A DNA stretch of 64,000 nt from Pollutimonas nitritireducens. GTDB taxonomy: Bacteria > Pseudomonadota > Gammaproteobacteria > Burkholderiales > Burkholderiaceae_B. Made by a program: the position numbers and the translations under genes. The stretch spans positions 124,001 through 188,000 of the forward strand of contig NZ_PDNV01000009.1 in NCBI RefSeq assembly GCF_002849615.1, written 5' to 3'. Numbering within the stretch: the stretch's first letter is position 1; the number at the start of each line of letters is the position of its first letter. Shown piece after piece: positions 56,412 through 64,000 of the stretch. Below the pieces are notes generated by a model that had not been told where the DNA came from, made no database searches, and was given only the letters and a program-made list of their open reading frames with translations.

Positions 56412-56848
56412 GACGACTCAAGTTCGAACAAGCTCGTTGCTTCCACATCGAGCACTTGTTCGTCGCGCTGGTTGAATACTCTCCATGACCAGCGCATGAT
56501 GCCCAGGTCGTCGCGACTCGAAGACTGGCGCACCGAGTCCACTGTTGCCTCAAGGCGCAGGGCATCGCCTGCGCGCACTGGCAGCAGCCAACGCAGCCTT
56601 TCCAGCCCCGGCGAACCGAACGATTCTGAGTCGTACAAGGCGGCGTCCACGGCCATACGCATGGCCAGGCTGCACGTGAGCCAGCCACTTGCTATCAGGC
56701 CGCCCCACCGACCGTCTTTGGCCCGTTCGAGATCGGTGTGGAACCACTGTGGATCGTATGATTTGGCAAAATCGAGCATTTCCTGCTCGTTGACCACGAC
56801 GGGCGGGTGCTTGATGACCATTCCGACTTTGAATTCATTAAATTTCAT
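56408..56848 (-). CDS. MaoC-like dehydratase
   Basis: 146 residues of the hot-dog MaoC fold. Hydratase 2 motif region: [36 protein letters not shown], with the D-x4-H catalytic pair (D, then H). These enzymes hydrate enoyl-CoA with (R)-specificity. It lies downstream of boxA on the same strand (84 bp gap) and may belong to the box operon's lower pathway. It is convergent with gcdH. The role is inferred from context. Confidence 0.88.
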   Translation of the reverse strand: MKFNEFKVGMVIKHPPVVVNEQEMLDFAKSYDPQWFHTDLERAKDGRWGGLIASGWLTCSLAMRMAVDAALYDSESFGSPGLERLRWLLPVRAGDALRLEATVDSVRQSSSRDDLGIMRWSWRVFNQRDEQVLDVEATSLFELESS

Positions 56849-56932
56849 GGCAAATGGAACAACCTCATAGACCGGTAAGGAGCCCGCAATTTTACCTGCA
56901 TTAGCGTTGCCTGCACCAATTAGTACGCCGCG

Positions 56933-58198
56933 TCAGTACGTTTCGACATGGAGTCGGCCCTGGGCCTTCAATTTGGCATGTACTTCGGGCCACTCCTGCC
57001 CTGCCAGTCCGATGGCCGCGTCCAGGGCATGCAGCACGCCCTCTTCCATCCCCTTGAGTCCGCAGATGAAAACGCAGGTGTTCTCATTATCGAGCAGCCT
57101 GGCCACGTCGACCGCGCGCTCGCGGATCAAGTCCTGGACGTAACGCTTCGGCTGCGACGGCTCCCGCGACAAGGCAAGGTTGATGTCGATGAAGTCCGCA
57201 GGAAGGTTCATCAGGGGACCAAAATAAGGCAACTCGCGTTGCGTACGGGCCCCGAAAAAAAGCATCAGCCTGCCATTGAACGCCTTTTCCTTGAGCTGCC
57301 GCCGGCAGCGCTCAGTCATGGCCCTCATGGGCGCTGAGCCGGTGCCGGTACAGATCATGATGAGGTTGGCTTCGGGGTGATTGGGCATCAGGAACGTGCT
57401 TCCAAATGGCCCAATAACCTGGACAGTATCGTTCTTCTTCAAGTCGCAAAGGTAATTGGAGCAAACGCCCGGGACGACGTTGCCCGCGCTGTCGGTCATG
57501 ACGCGCTTGACGGTCAGGGACAGGTTGTTATAACGCGGGCGTTCGCCATCGCGTGGACTGGCAATTGAATACTGCCGCGCATGAAACGCCCGGCCGCTAC
57601 TATCGGTACCCGGTGGGAATATGGCGATGGACTGGCCTTCGAGAACCGGAAATGGCGCCGCACCGAAGTCCAGCACGATATGCCGGATGTCGCTTTCAGT
57701 GTCTTCATCCGTTACGCGGTAGTTGCCGACGACCGTCGCTGTGACGGGATTCTTGTGGGTATACAAATTGACCTGCGGCTGGGCCGCGGACCAGGGCGGG
57801 ACACTGGACCCCGCCCCCGTGGACGGCACCCCATCCAGGCCGGAATCTTCGGACAGGATGCCTGCGGCCGCCGCGGCACCGGCCGCCGCAGCACGGGCCG
57901 CCGCAGCAGCGGACACGCTTCCATCCGCTTCCAGCTGCGCACCTGACTCTTCCTGCGGAGGTGGGAGTACTTCCCAATTTAGCTGCTCCTCGAGCGTATG
58001 AGGGCTGCCGGCCAGTACGCTCAGCCAGTTGTCGATTGCGCCGGTCGGGCATGGCGGAACGCATGCCATGCAGTGATTGCAGATGGCAGCATCGACCACA
58101 TAATTATTGGAATCATGGGTAATGGCATCGATGGGACAGGTTTCTTCGCAGGTGTTGCAGCGGATGCAGACCTCGGGGTCAATAAGATGCTGTTTCAT
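56933..58198 (-). CDS. boxA: Benzoyl-CoA 2,3-epoxidase reductase subunit BoxA
   Basis: 421 residues. Two [4Fe-4S] ferredoxin clusters at the N-terminus (C11, C14, C17, C21 and C40, C43, C46, C50) are followed by an alanine-rich linker (near 100-118). A FNR-like FAD/NADPH reductase comes next ([46 protein letters not shown]). BoxA passes electrons from NADPH to the BoxB di-iron epoxidase. It is the third gene of boxCBA (36 bp after boxB). The poly-alanine linker is long. Confidence 0.95.
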   Translation of the reverse strand: MKQHLIDPEVCIRCNTCEETCPIDAITHDSNNYVVDAAICNHCMACVPPCPTGAIDNWLSVLAGSPHTLEEQLNWEVLPPPQEESGAQLEADGSVSAAAAARAAAAGAAAAAGILSEDSGLDGVPSTGAGSSVPPWSAAQPQVNLYTHKNPVTATVVGNYRVTDEDTESDIRHIVLDFGAAPFPVLEGQSIAIFPPGTDSSGRAFHARQYSIASPRDGERPRYNNLSLTVKRVMTDSAGNVVPGVCSNYLCDLKKNDTVQVIGPFGSTFLMPNHPEANLIMICTGTGSAPMRAMTERCRRQLKEKAFNGRLMLFFGARTQRELPYFGPLMNLPADFIDINLALSREPSQPKRYVQDLIRERAVDVARLLDNENTCVFICGLKGMEEGVLHALDAAIGLAGQEWPEVHAKLKAQGRLHVETY

Positions 58199-58234
58199 GA
58201 CTCTCGTGCGTAACGGTACAAGCCTGGCCGCGCT

Positions 58235-59662
58235 TCAGTTGAAGCGGACATATTCGAAGTTGATAGGCTGGCGATTGACGCCAATAACAGGCGGCGCGAT
58301 CCAGTTAGCGAACTTTCCGGGTTCGACCACGCGACCCATCAGCGACGAAACGAATTCGCGGTCGTCGGGTGTTGCCAACCACTTGTGTTCGTGCAGCTTC
58401 CATTGCTCCTCGCTCAATACCATGCCCTCCGGTGACACGCGTATCCCTGCAAGCGTTCCGATGCGACGGTTGAAAGCCTTGTGAGGCACCGTCAGGCGGA
58501 AGGCAATACCATTCTTTTCAAGCACCTTGTTCCAGCGTCCTACACCCGCCATGGAATCCTTGATGAAGTCGTCACGCAAGACTTCATTCAATGCATTGAG
58601 CATTGGCACTTCGGTATCGCGCAGCTCGCCGTTCACCACTTCGAGCACACGATAGGTATCGTTCTTGAGCTGGTGGTCGTCGGCCCGCTTGCCTTCTTCG
58701 TAACGGCCTTTCAGGCCCGAACTATAGAAAATGGCAGCGTTCGAGGACTGGTCGGCGCCGAACAGGTCGATAGTGACGCTGTAATGGAAGTTCAGGTAGC
58801 GCTGGATCGTAGGCAGATCGACGACCCCGGCGGCGCGAAGGACGGCGGGATCCTCGGTTTTCAACTGGTTCATTACTTCGGCCGTACGTTGCAAGACGCG
58901 CGAGACCCCGGATTCGCCCACGAACATGTGGTGTGCTTCCTCGGTCAGCATGAATTTCGTGGTCCTGGCCAGGGGATCGAAACTGGACTCAGCCAAGGCG
59001 CACAATTGGAACTTGCCATCGCGGTCGGTAAAGTAGGTGAACATGTAGAAAGCCAGCCAGTCGGGCGTCTTCTCGTTGAATGCGCCAAGAATGCGTGGGC
59101 TGTCCTGGTCGCCGGAATTGCGCTGCAGCAAGGCGTCGGCTTCCTCGCGGCCATCGCGGCCAAAATAGCGGTGCAGCAAGTACACCATCGCCCATAGATG
59201 GCGGCCTTCTTCGACATTCACCTGAAAGAGGTTGCGCAAGTCGTATTGCGAAGGCGCAGTCAGGCCCAGGTGGCGTTGCTGCTCGACCGATGCGGGTTCA
59301 GTATCGCCCTGCGTGACGATGATGCGCCGCAGATTGGCGCGGTGTTCGCCTGGTGCTTCCTGCCACACATCGCGGCCGATGTTCTCGCCGAAATGGACTT
59401 TCCTGTTGCCATCCTGCGGGGCAAGGAATATGCCCCATCGGTAATCGGGCATTTTTACATGATCGAAATTCGCCCAGCCGTCGGGCTGGACACTGACCGC
59501 TGTACGGAGGTAGACATCGAAATTCTGCGATGCCTCCGGCCCCATTTCGCGCCACCACTGCAGATAATTAGGCTGCCAATGTTCCAGGGCGCGCTGCAAC
59601 GTGCGATCTCCGGACAGGTTGACGTTATTCGGGATTTTTTCGGAATAATTGATACCTGACAT
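58235..59662 (-). CDS. boxB: Benzoyl-CoA 2,3-epoxidase oxygenase subunit BoxB
   Basis: 475 residues from the ATG at 59662 (MSGINYSEKIPNNVNL), the usual length; the open frame farther upstream is not part of it. The di-iron site is within EEAHHMFVGESG near residue 242, with other ligands in the four-helix core. BoxB, with BoxA, inserts oxygen into benzoyl-CoA to form the 2,3-epoxide, a reaction of the aerobic hybrid benzoate route. Middle gene of boxCBA. No sign of truncation. Confidence 0.96.
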   Translation of the reverse strand: MSGINYSEKIPNNVNLSGDRTLQRALEHWQPNYLQWWREMGPEASQNFDVYLRTAVSVQPDGWANFDHVKMPDYRWGIFLAPQDGNRKVHFGENIGRDVWQEAPGEHRANLRRIIVTQGDTEPASVEQQRHLGLTAPSQYDLRNLFQVNVEEGRHLWAMVYLLHRYFGRDGREEADALLQRNSGDQDSPRILGAFNEKTPDWLAFYMFTYFTDRDGKFQLCALAESSFDPLARTTKFMLTEEAHHMFVGESGVSRVLQRTAEVMNQLKTEDPAVLRAAGVVDLPTIQRYLNFHYSVTIDLFGADQSSNAAIFYSSGLKGRYEEGKRADDHQLKNDTYRVLEVVNGELRDTEVPMLNALNEVLRDDFIKDSMAGVGRWNKVLEKNGIAFRLTVPHKAFNRRIGTLAGIRVSPEGMVLSEEQWKLHEHKWLATPDDREFVSSLMGRVVEPGKFANWIAPPVIGVNRQPINFEYVRFN

Positions 59663-59709
59663 GTCCTTGCTCCTTGGGGATTGTTCTGGCGTTATGAGTA
59701 TGCGGGACG

Positions 59710-61368
59710 TTAAACGCGATTCCAGTCGAAACTGGCTTGCTCGCCCTTGCCGTACAGCTTCAATGCGCCCTTGTCTCCGGCGGCATTGGGGCGGTTGAAG
59801 ATCCAGTTCTGCCACGCGGTCAGTCGGCCGAATATACGGGTCTCCATGGTTTCGATACCGCAAAAGCGCAGGTTGGCCTCCAGGCCTGTCAGCGCATCGG
59901 GTGACAACGCCCTGCGCTCCTCCAGCGCGATCCGGATTTCATCGTCCCAGTCCATGCTGTCGAGTGAAAAGGTGACCAGGCCCAGGGACTGGGCCTTCCC
60001 TGCGGTAATCAGGCTTTCCAGAGTGGCACGGGCGGCTTCGACAGGTTCCGTTTCTTCGTGGAAGCGCCGGTCGATACGGCTCTGGCCAGTCACCATCGGA
60101 TAGTGGCCAAAATTCAGGCCGGTCAGTGCAATGTGTACCGGTTTCCCAGCGTCCGGATCGTCCAGCATGTACGAACGATCGCAGGCCAACGCGAGCTCGA
60201 ACAGAGTACCTACAAAGCAGGAGCCCTCTTCGATCAGCGCGAACAGCGAACGCGATGTGACATCCAAGCGCGCCAGCGTGCGTCGCAACATGCCGATTGT
60301 TTCGCGCACCAGCCAGTGGTCCGCCAGGCGCTGCAGAGTATCGTCGACGGCGAGCACCAGGGCCGGATCGCCGCGGGTTTTGAAGATCCAGGTACCGATA
60401 TCGAGCTCGTTGGCACGCATGTGCAAAATGGCGTCATCAAGCTCGCGGGCCATTTGCAGGGGCCACCAGGCGGCGCCCTGATCCTGGATTGCGTCGATAT
60501 CCTGGGCAACGACACTTTGCGGCGCGCGGACGGTCCAGGTGGCCAGGCGCTTTTCCCTATCGATTTGGACGTGCACGTATTCGTACTCGACGTCGTTATC
60601 GGACACCATCCGCTTCAATGGCGTAAGGCTTACGCCGCGCGCATCGCGGGGACGATCGCTTTTCGCGGCCAGCTGGCCCGCACGGCTCTTCACGTGTTCG
60701 GCAAACTGGGCTGGCTTGATGACGTCATCGACAAGTCGCCAGTCCTTGGCCCGCTGACCGCGCACGCCCTCGACTAGCGTGCAGAAAATATCGGCATAGT
60801 CGTGACGCACCTTGCGCTTGTCGGTAACGCGGGTAAGTCCGCCGGTGCCCGGCAGCACGCCAAGCAGCGGCACTTCGGGCAGGGCCACCGCAGATGAACG
60901 GTCGTCGATAAGCAGTATCTCGTCGCAAGCCAGCGCCAGCTCGTAGCCGCCGCCCGCACAAGCCCCATTCAGGCCAGCCACGAACTTCAGGCCGCTATGC
61001 CTGCTGGAATCCTCGATACCGTTGCGGGTCTCGTTGGTGAACTTGCAGAAGTTCACCTTCCAGGCATGCGTCGATAGGCCCAGCATGAAAATATTGGCAC
61101 CTGAACAAAAGATACGGTCTTTCAGGCTGGTGACGACCACCGTGCGTACTTCGGGATGCTCAAAGCGAATGCGCTGCAGCGCATCGTGCAGTTCAATATC
61201 GACCCCAAGGTCGTAGGAATTCAACTTGAGCTTGTAGCCGGGACGAATGCCGCCGTCTTCCGAGACGTCCATGGCAAGCGTCGCGATCTCGCCATCAAAC
61301 GTCAAGACCCAATGCTTGTACTGGGAAGGGTCGGTACGAAAATCAACAAGAGTGCTGGCTTCGGTCAT
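59710..61368 (-). CDS. boxC: Benzoyl-CoA-dihydrodiol lyase BoxC
   Basis: 552 residues of the crotonase superfamily with two enoyl-CoA hydratase-like halves, the family architecture. BoxC opens the ring of the epoxide/dihydrodiol and releases formate, giving 3,4-dehydroadipyl-CoA semialdehyde. Motifs GACAGGGYELALACDEILLID and LPEVPLLGVLPGTGGLTR (oxyanion region) are present. It is the first gene after the box promoter (61428-61456), with AGGAACC 9 nt before the ATG. The aldehyde dehydrogenase BoxD is not seen in the window. Confidence 0.96.
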   Translation of the reverse strand: MTEASTLVDFRTDPSQYKHWVLTFDGEIATLAMDVSEDGGIRPGYKLKLNSYDLGVDIELHDALQRIRFEHPEVRTVVVTSLKDRIFCSGANIFMLGLSTHAWKVNFCKFTNETRNGIEDSSRHSGLKFVAGLNGACAGGGYELALACDEILLIDDRSSAVALPEVPLLGVLPGTGGLTRVTDKRKVRHDYADIFCTLVEGVRGQRAKDWRLVDDVIKPAQFAEHVKSRAGQLAAKSDRPRDARGVSLTPLKRMVSDNDVEYEYVHVQIDREKRLATWTVRAPQSVVAQDIDAIQDQGAAWWPLQMARELDDAILHMRANELDIGTWIFKTRGDPALVLAVDDTLQRLADHWLVRETIGMLRRTLARLDVTSRSLFALIEEGSCFVGTLFELALACDRSYMLDDPDAGKPVHIALTGLNFGHYPMVTGQSRIDRRFHEETEPVEAARATLESLITAGKAQSLGLVTFSLDSMDWDDEIRIALEERRALSPDALTGLEANLRFCGIETMETRIFGRLTAWQNWIFNRPNAAGDKGALKLYGKGEQASFDWNRV

Positions 61369-61412
61369 GAGTTAGGTTCCTGGGCTCTGAAGCTGAAAGA
61401 TAATGCTTACCA

Positions 61413-61477
61413 TGCAATGATTCATGCATAATATTGCACTGAAAGCACAGTGTCAACGCAACATGCATAACAATGCA
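61413..61477 (-). promoter_or_regulatory. box promoter with BoxR-type operators
   Basis: On the minus strand TTGACA (61451-61456) and TATTAT (61428-61433) are separated by exactly 17 bp. TGCA-N6-TGCA sites lie over the -10 (61425-61438) and just upstream of the -35 (61464-61477); a third TGCA is at 61413-61416 near the start point. This matches the BzdR/BoxR operator pattern known from Azoarcus. Confidence 0.8.
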
Positions 61478-61505
61478 TACTCGTTTTTCCCTATTTGCTC
61501 ATCCC

Positions 61506-62435
61506 TCAGTACGGCATCCCCGCCAGCCGGCGAACATGCTCACGCAACCCTTTAAGGCATTCCTCCAGGGTTACCTGGGTCGTGGAACATACCCAGTCGG
61601 CCTTGGAATAGAACGCTTCGCGGCTGGCCAGGATGCGCTTCAGGTCGGCCATCGCTTCATTGTTGCCCGCCATAGGGCGGAAGTCGCCCTGCGCCATGAC
61701 GCGCTGCATATGTTCTTCGGGCGTTGCCTTGATCCAGATCGTGTAGCAATGCGCCAACATCAGATTCATGGTGGCCGGCTCGGACACCAGGCCACCTGGT
61801 GTTGCAAGCACCATTTCCGGATAAAGCTGCAGAGCTTCCTCCAGCGCACGTCTTTCATATCGACGATAGGCCATAGGCCCGTACAGGCTATGGATTTCCA
61901 GAATGCCGCAGCCGGCGACGCGTTCGATCTCGGCGCTGAGCTCGACGAAGGGATAACCGATATCGGCTGCCAGCAGACGACCCAGCGTGGATTTACCGGC
62001 TCCGCGAAGTCCGATCAGTGCGATCTGCTGAAGCTTGTTCCTGTTTCCAGGCCCATGATTTTCCGCAAAGAGTTCCGCAAGCGTTTCCCGAGCCCGCTGG
62101 AGTTCCTGTTCTGATCTCTTTTCCAGCAGTTCGCGTATGAGCAGCCATTCGGGGCTGGCGGTGGTCACGTCGCCAACGAGTTCCGCCATGGTGCAATGAA
62201 AGGCATGCGCGATTTGCCGCAACACCAGCACAGAGACGTTGCCAACCCCGAGCTCGAGATTGGCCAAGTGACGTTCAGAGACGCCCGTGGCGTTGGCAAG
62301 CTCTTTGCGGGTCAGTCCACGAATGGCACGCATGCGGCGCACTCGTTCGCCGAGCGATGACAAATAAGGGTCGACTCCAGAGGAGGAGTCCAGCAGGGCG
62401 ACGGCTGCTTTCCGGTCTAATGCTTTCTTTTTCAC
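61506..62435 (-). CDS. boxR: Benzoyl-CoA-responsive regulator BoxR
   Basis: 309 residues from a GTG at 62435. The N-terminal XRE-type HTH (SLGERVRRMRAIRGLTRKELANATGVSERHLANLELG) is joined to a shikimate-kinase-like domain with P-loop LIGLRGAGKSTLG, the benzoyl-CoA sensor. BoxR represses the box genes until benzoyl-CoA binds. The ATG at 62465 that extends the frame lies at or upstream of the expected transcription start, so a later start is preferred. It is followed downstream (minus strand) by the box promoter and boxCBA. Confidence 0.9.
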   Translation of the reverse strand: MKKKALDRKAAVALLDSSSGVDPYLSSLGERVRRMRAIRGLTRKELANATGVSERHLANLELGVGNVSVLVLRQIAHAFHCTMAELVGDVTTASPEWLLIRELLEKRSEQELQRARETLAELFAENHGPGNRNKLQQIALIGLRGAGKSTLGRLLAADIGYPFVELSAEIERVAGCGILEIHSLYGPMAYRRYERRALEEALQLYPEMVLATPGGLVSEPATMNLMLAHCYTIWIKATPEEHMQRVMAQGDFRPMAGNNEAMADLKRILASREAFYSKADWVCSTTQVTLEECLKGLREHVRRLAGMPY

Positions 62436-62464
62436 CCAGAATAACCCTAAGCTGATGGTTAACA

Positions 62465-62495
62465 TGCATTATAGTGCTTGACTTGCCAGAACAAA
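62465..62495 (-). promoter_or_regulatory. boxR promoter with a TGCA-type site over the -10
   Basis: TATAAT at 62468-62473 (minus strand) lies inside TGCA-N6-TGCT (62465-62478). A weak -35 (TTTGTT, 62490-62495) is 16 bp away. Autoregulation by BoxR is likely from the shared site pattern. Confidence 0.6.
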
Positions 62496-62525
62496 AGCCC
62501 TAATTTTCATCCTGAGACACAGAAG

Positions 62526-62539
62526 TTGATGCAAATCAA
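62526..62539 (+). promoter_or_regulatory. Perfect FNR/ANR box
   Basis: TTGAT-GCAA-ATCAA is the exact consensus of the FNR/ANR/CRP-like half-site pair. It is ~50 bp before the ATG of the DUF4863 gene, close to the -41 position if transcription begins near 62580. It would couple benzoate-CoA ligase expression to low oxygen. Confidence 0.65.
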
Positions 62540-62589
62540 AACAACAGGACCGGCGCGGCATTGGCCACCTAGTAAAGAAAGGATTTTCC

Positions 62590-63060
62590 ATGAGCAGCAT
62601 CGAAGCATTCCGGCAATTGATCCAGACCGTCACCAGCGAGATCGGCGGCCGGCCGCTCAATGCATCGTTGCAATATTCGCTGGAGCAGACATTTCCCTAC
62701 GAAGGCGAAGTGTGCCAATCCATAGTCCGTGCCTGCAAGCAGGGCATAGAAGACGGTTGGATGTGCAAGCATGAGCACGGGGGCATACGTTACGGAAGGA
62801 TCATCAAGCCGGCGGAGGATTTGAGCGGTTATTCAGTGGACGTCGTGGAGATGAATGACATCGCCGGGCCCGAACATTGCCATCCGGAAGGCGAAATAGA
62901 CCTCATCATGCCGCTGGATGCCGAAGCACGTTTCGACGGCCGGCCGGCGGGCTGGCTTGTCTATGGGCCGCAGACCGTGCACAGTCCTTCTGTCAGTGCC
63001 GGACGCGCGCTGGTGCTTTATCTGCTTCCTCAAGGGAAGATCACGTTCACTCAATCCTGA
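62590..63060 (+). CDS. DUF4863 protein (4-hydroxylaminobenzoate lyase-like)
   Basis: 156 residues of the DUF4863/PnbB-like family: SSIEAFRQLIQTVTSEIGGRPLNASL, GWMCKHEHGGIRYGRIIKP, and a cupin-like metal block PEHCHPEGEIDLIMPLD with H and E ligands. Family members include 4-hydroxylaminobenzoate lyase; a role in the box route is not established, but the gene is often near it. AAAGGA 8 nt before the ATG is a good ribosome binding site. A perfect FNR box is upstream, and the ligase gene follows after 48 bp. Confidence 0.8.
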   Translation: MSSIEAFRQLIQTVTSEIGGRPLNASLQYSLEQTFPYEGEVCQSIVRACKQGIEDGWMCKHEHGGIRYGRIIKPAEDLSGYSVDVVEMNDIAGPEHCHPEGEIDLIMPLDAEARFDGRPAGWLVYGPQTVHSPSVSAGRALVLYLLPQGKITFTQS

Positions 63061-63108
63061 ACGCCAGGACGGCTACCGCACACACAATAATTACGCTGGA
63101 GACAACTC

Positions 63109-64000
63109 ATGCATGCCTGTCCCGTCGAGATGAATTATGCAGGCCATCTCATCCAAAGCAACGCACACCTGGCCGATAAAACAGCCTACATCGACGACAG
63201 ACGAACGCTGAGCTATGGAGAGCTGGCGAACAGGATCCAGCAATTCGCCGGGCTGTTGCGCAATCTGGGCATACGCCGCGAAGAGCGCATCCTGGTGTTG
63301 ATGCATGACACGATAGACTGGCCCGTTGCCTTTCTTGGTGCTCTGTACGCCGGCGTCGTGCCCGTTGCCGTCAACACCTTGCTTACGGCGGACGACTACG
63401 CCTATATGCTCCAGCACAGTCGCAGCCAGGCCGTCTTCGTCTCGAATGCGCTGTTGCCTGTCATACAACAGGGAATGAGCCAGGGCACACACGACGTCAA
63501 GCATATCGTCGTGTCGCAGGCCGAGCAGACGCTGCCCAGCCCATGCCTGGACCTGCATGCCCTGATGACGGCGGCACAACCGGTGGAGCCGGCCTGTCCT
63601 ACGCTTTCCGACGAGATCGCATTCTGGCTCTACTCGTCGGGCTCCACAGGCCAGCCCAAAGGCGTGGTGCACACTCACGCCAATTTGTGGCATACCGCCG
63701 AGCTCTATGGCAAGCCCATACTCGGCATACAGGAAAATGACGTCGTATTTTCAGCCGCCAAACTGTTTTTCGCCTACGGCCTGGGCAACGCACTGACCTT
63801 CCCACTGTCGGTCGGCGCAACGACCATCCTGATGGCGGAACGCCCCACGCCGGATGCCGTCTTTCAGCGTTTGACGAGGCATAGCCCCACGATCTTCTGC
63901 GGCGTACCGACGCTATACGCCAGCATGCTGGCTTCCGCCTCATTGCCCACGCGGGAGCAGGTGGCGCTACGCATCTGCGCCTCGGCGGGCGAGGCATTGC
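63109..64000 (+). CDS. bclA: Benzoate-CoA ligase, partial (3' end beyond the window)
   Basis: Open from the ATG at 63109 (GGAGA 7 nt upstream) to the window end, ~297 residues. AMP-forming ligase: the P-loop YSSGSTGQPKGVVHTH (near 185) and FFAYGLGNALTFPLSVGATTILM of benzoate-CoA ligases are present, and NYAGHLIQSNAHLADKTAYID is a typical benzoate-CoA ligase start. It activates benzoate to benzoyl-CoA, the substrate of BoxAB and the inducer of BoxR. It probably shares the DUF4863 promoter and thus the FNR box. Confidence 0.92.
   Translation, partial: MHACPVEMNYAGHLIQSNAHLADKTAYIDDRRTLSYGELANRIQQFAGLLRNLGIRREERILVLMHDTIDWPVAFLGALYAGVVPVAVNTLLTADDYAYMLQHSRSQAVFVSNALLPVIQQGMSQGTHDVKHIVVSQAEQTLPSPCLDLHALMTAAQPVEPACPTLSDEIAFWLYSSGSTGQPKGVVHTHANLWHTAELYGKPILGIQENDVVFSAAKLFFAYGLGNALTFPLSVGATTILMAERPTPDAVFQRLTRHSPTIFCGVPTLYASMLASASLPTREQVALRICASAGEAL

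Overview
The window looks like chromosomal DNA of a betaproteobacterium, most likely family Alcaligenaceae (Bordetella, Achromobacter, Pusillimonas or Castellaniella relatives). The evidence is high-GC coding sequence, a double-length fused UvrA, a complete box (aerobic benzoyl-CoA) cluster with a BoxR regulator, and a minCDE operon next to glnS. The genus is inferred from gene content only. No rRNA, tRNA, CRISPR array, intact transposase or complete prophage was seen.

Layout. 1-2.7 kb: 5' end of a threonine dehydratase-like gene, ruvB, then about 950 bp without genes holding two tandem repeats and two long imperfect palindromes. 2.7-12.2 kb: recQ with an outer-membrane barrel gene, a ClC channel divergent from an OmpR/EnvZ-type two-component system, and a cydAB-like pair whose CydA has lost the known heme-ligand residues. 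12.3-20.6 kb: glnS, minCDE, a small lipoprotein, an isochorismatase-like hydrolase, ettA, an acidic protein, a glycosyltransferase and a 42-residue basic protein with its own terminator. 20.8-42 kb: double uvrA, a class IV aminotransferase, a YkvI-like membrane protein, an MHYT-GGDEF-EAL protein, a RIO-type kinase, PepSY and DUF2946 genes, MOSC, tcdA, a ChaC-like gene, pdxH, a flavin reductase, an L-2-hydroxyglutarate oxidase-like gene, purU, a third palindromic element, and an HTH regulator with a beta-propeller protein.

42-50.5 kb is an accessory region, visibly richer in A+T. It has short stress or metabolism genes (SRPBCC, YdeI-like, cupin, GNAT, esterase, VIT1/CCC1, MarR, SnoaL-like) mixed with decayed genes: a glutathione S-transferase with an in-frame amber codon, a frameshifted flavoprotein, the tail of a DHFR-family reductase, and an internally deleted tyrosine recombinase. 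A 24-residue membrane peptide gene also lies here.

50.5-64 kb is catabolic: gamma-glutamyltransferase with a LysR regulator, a divergent ThDP enzyme plus glutaryl-CoA dehydrogenase, a MaoC-like gene, then boxCBA, boxR, a DUF4863 gene and the start of benzoate-CoA ligase. Ligase and Box enzymes together form the route benzoate -> benzoyl-CoA -> epoxide -> ring cleavage. The control DNA is readable: a TTGACA-N17-TATTAT promoter before boxC is bracketed by TGCA-N6-TGCA sites, a similar site covers the boxR -10, and a perfect FNR/ANR box precedes the DUF4863-ligase pair.
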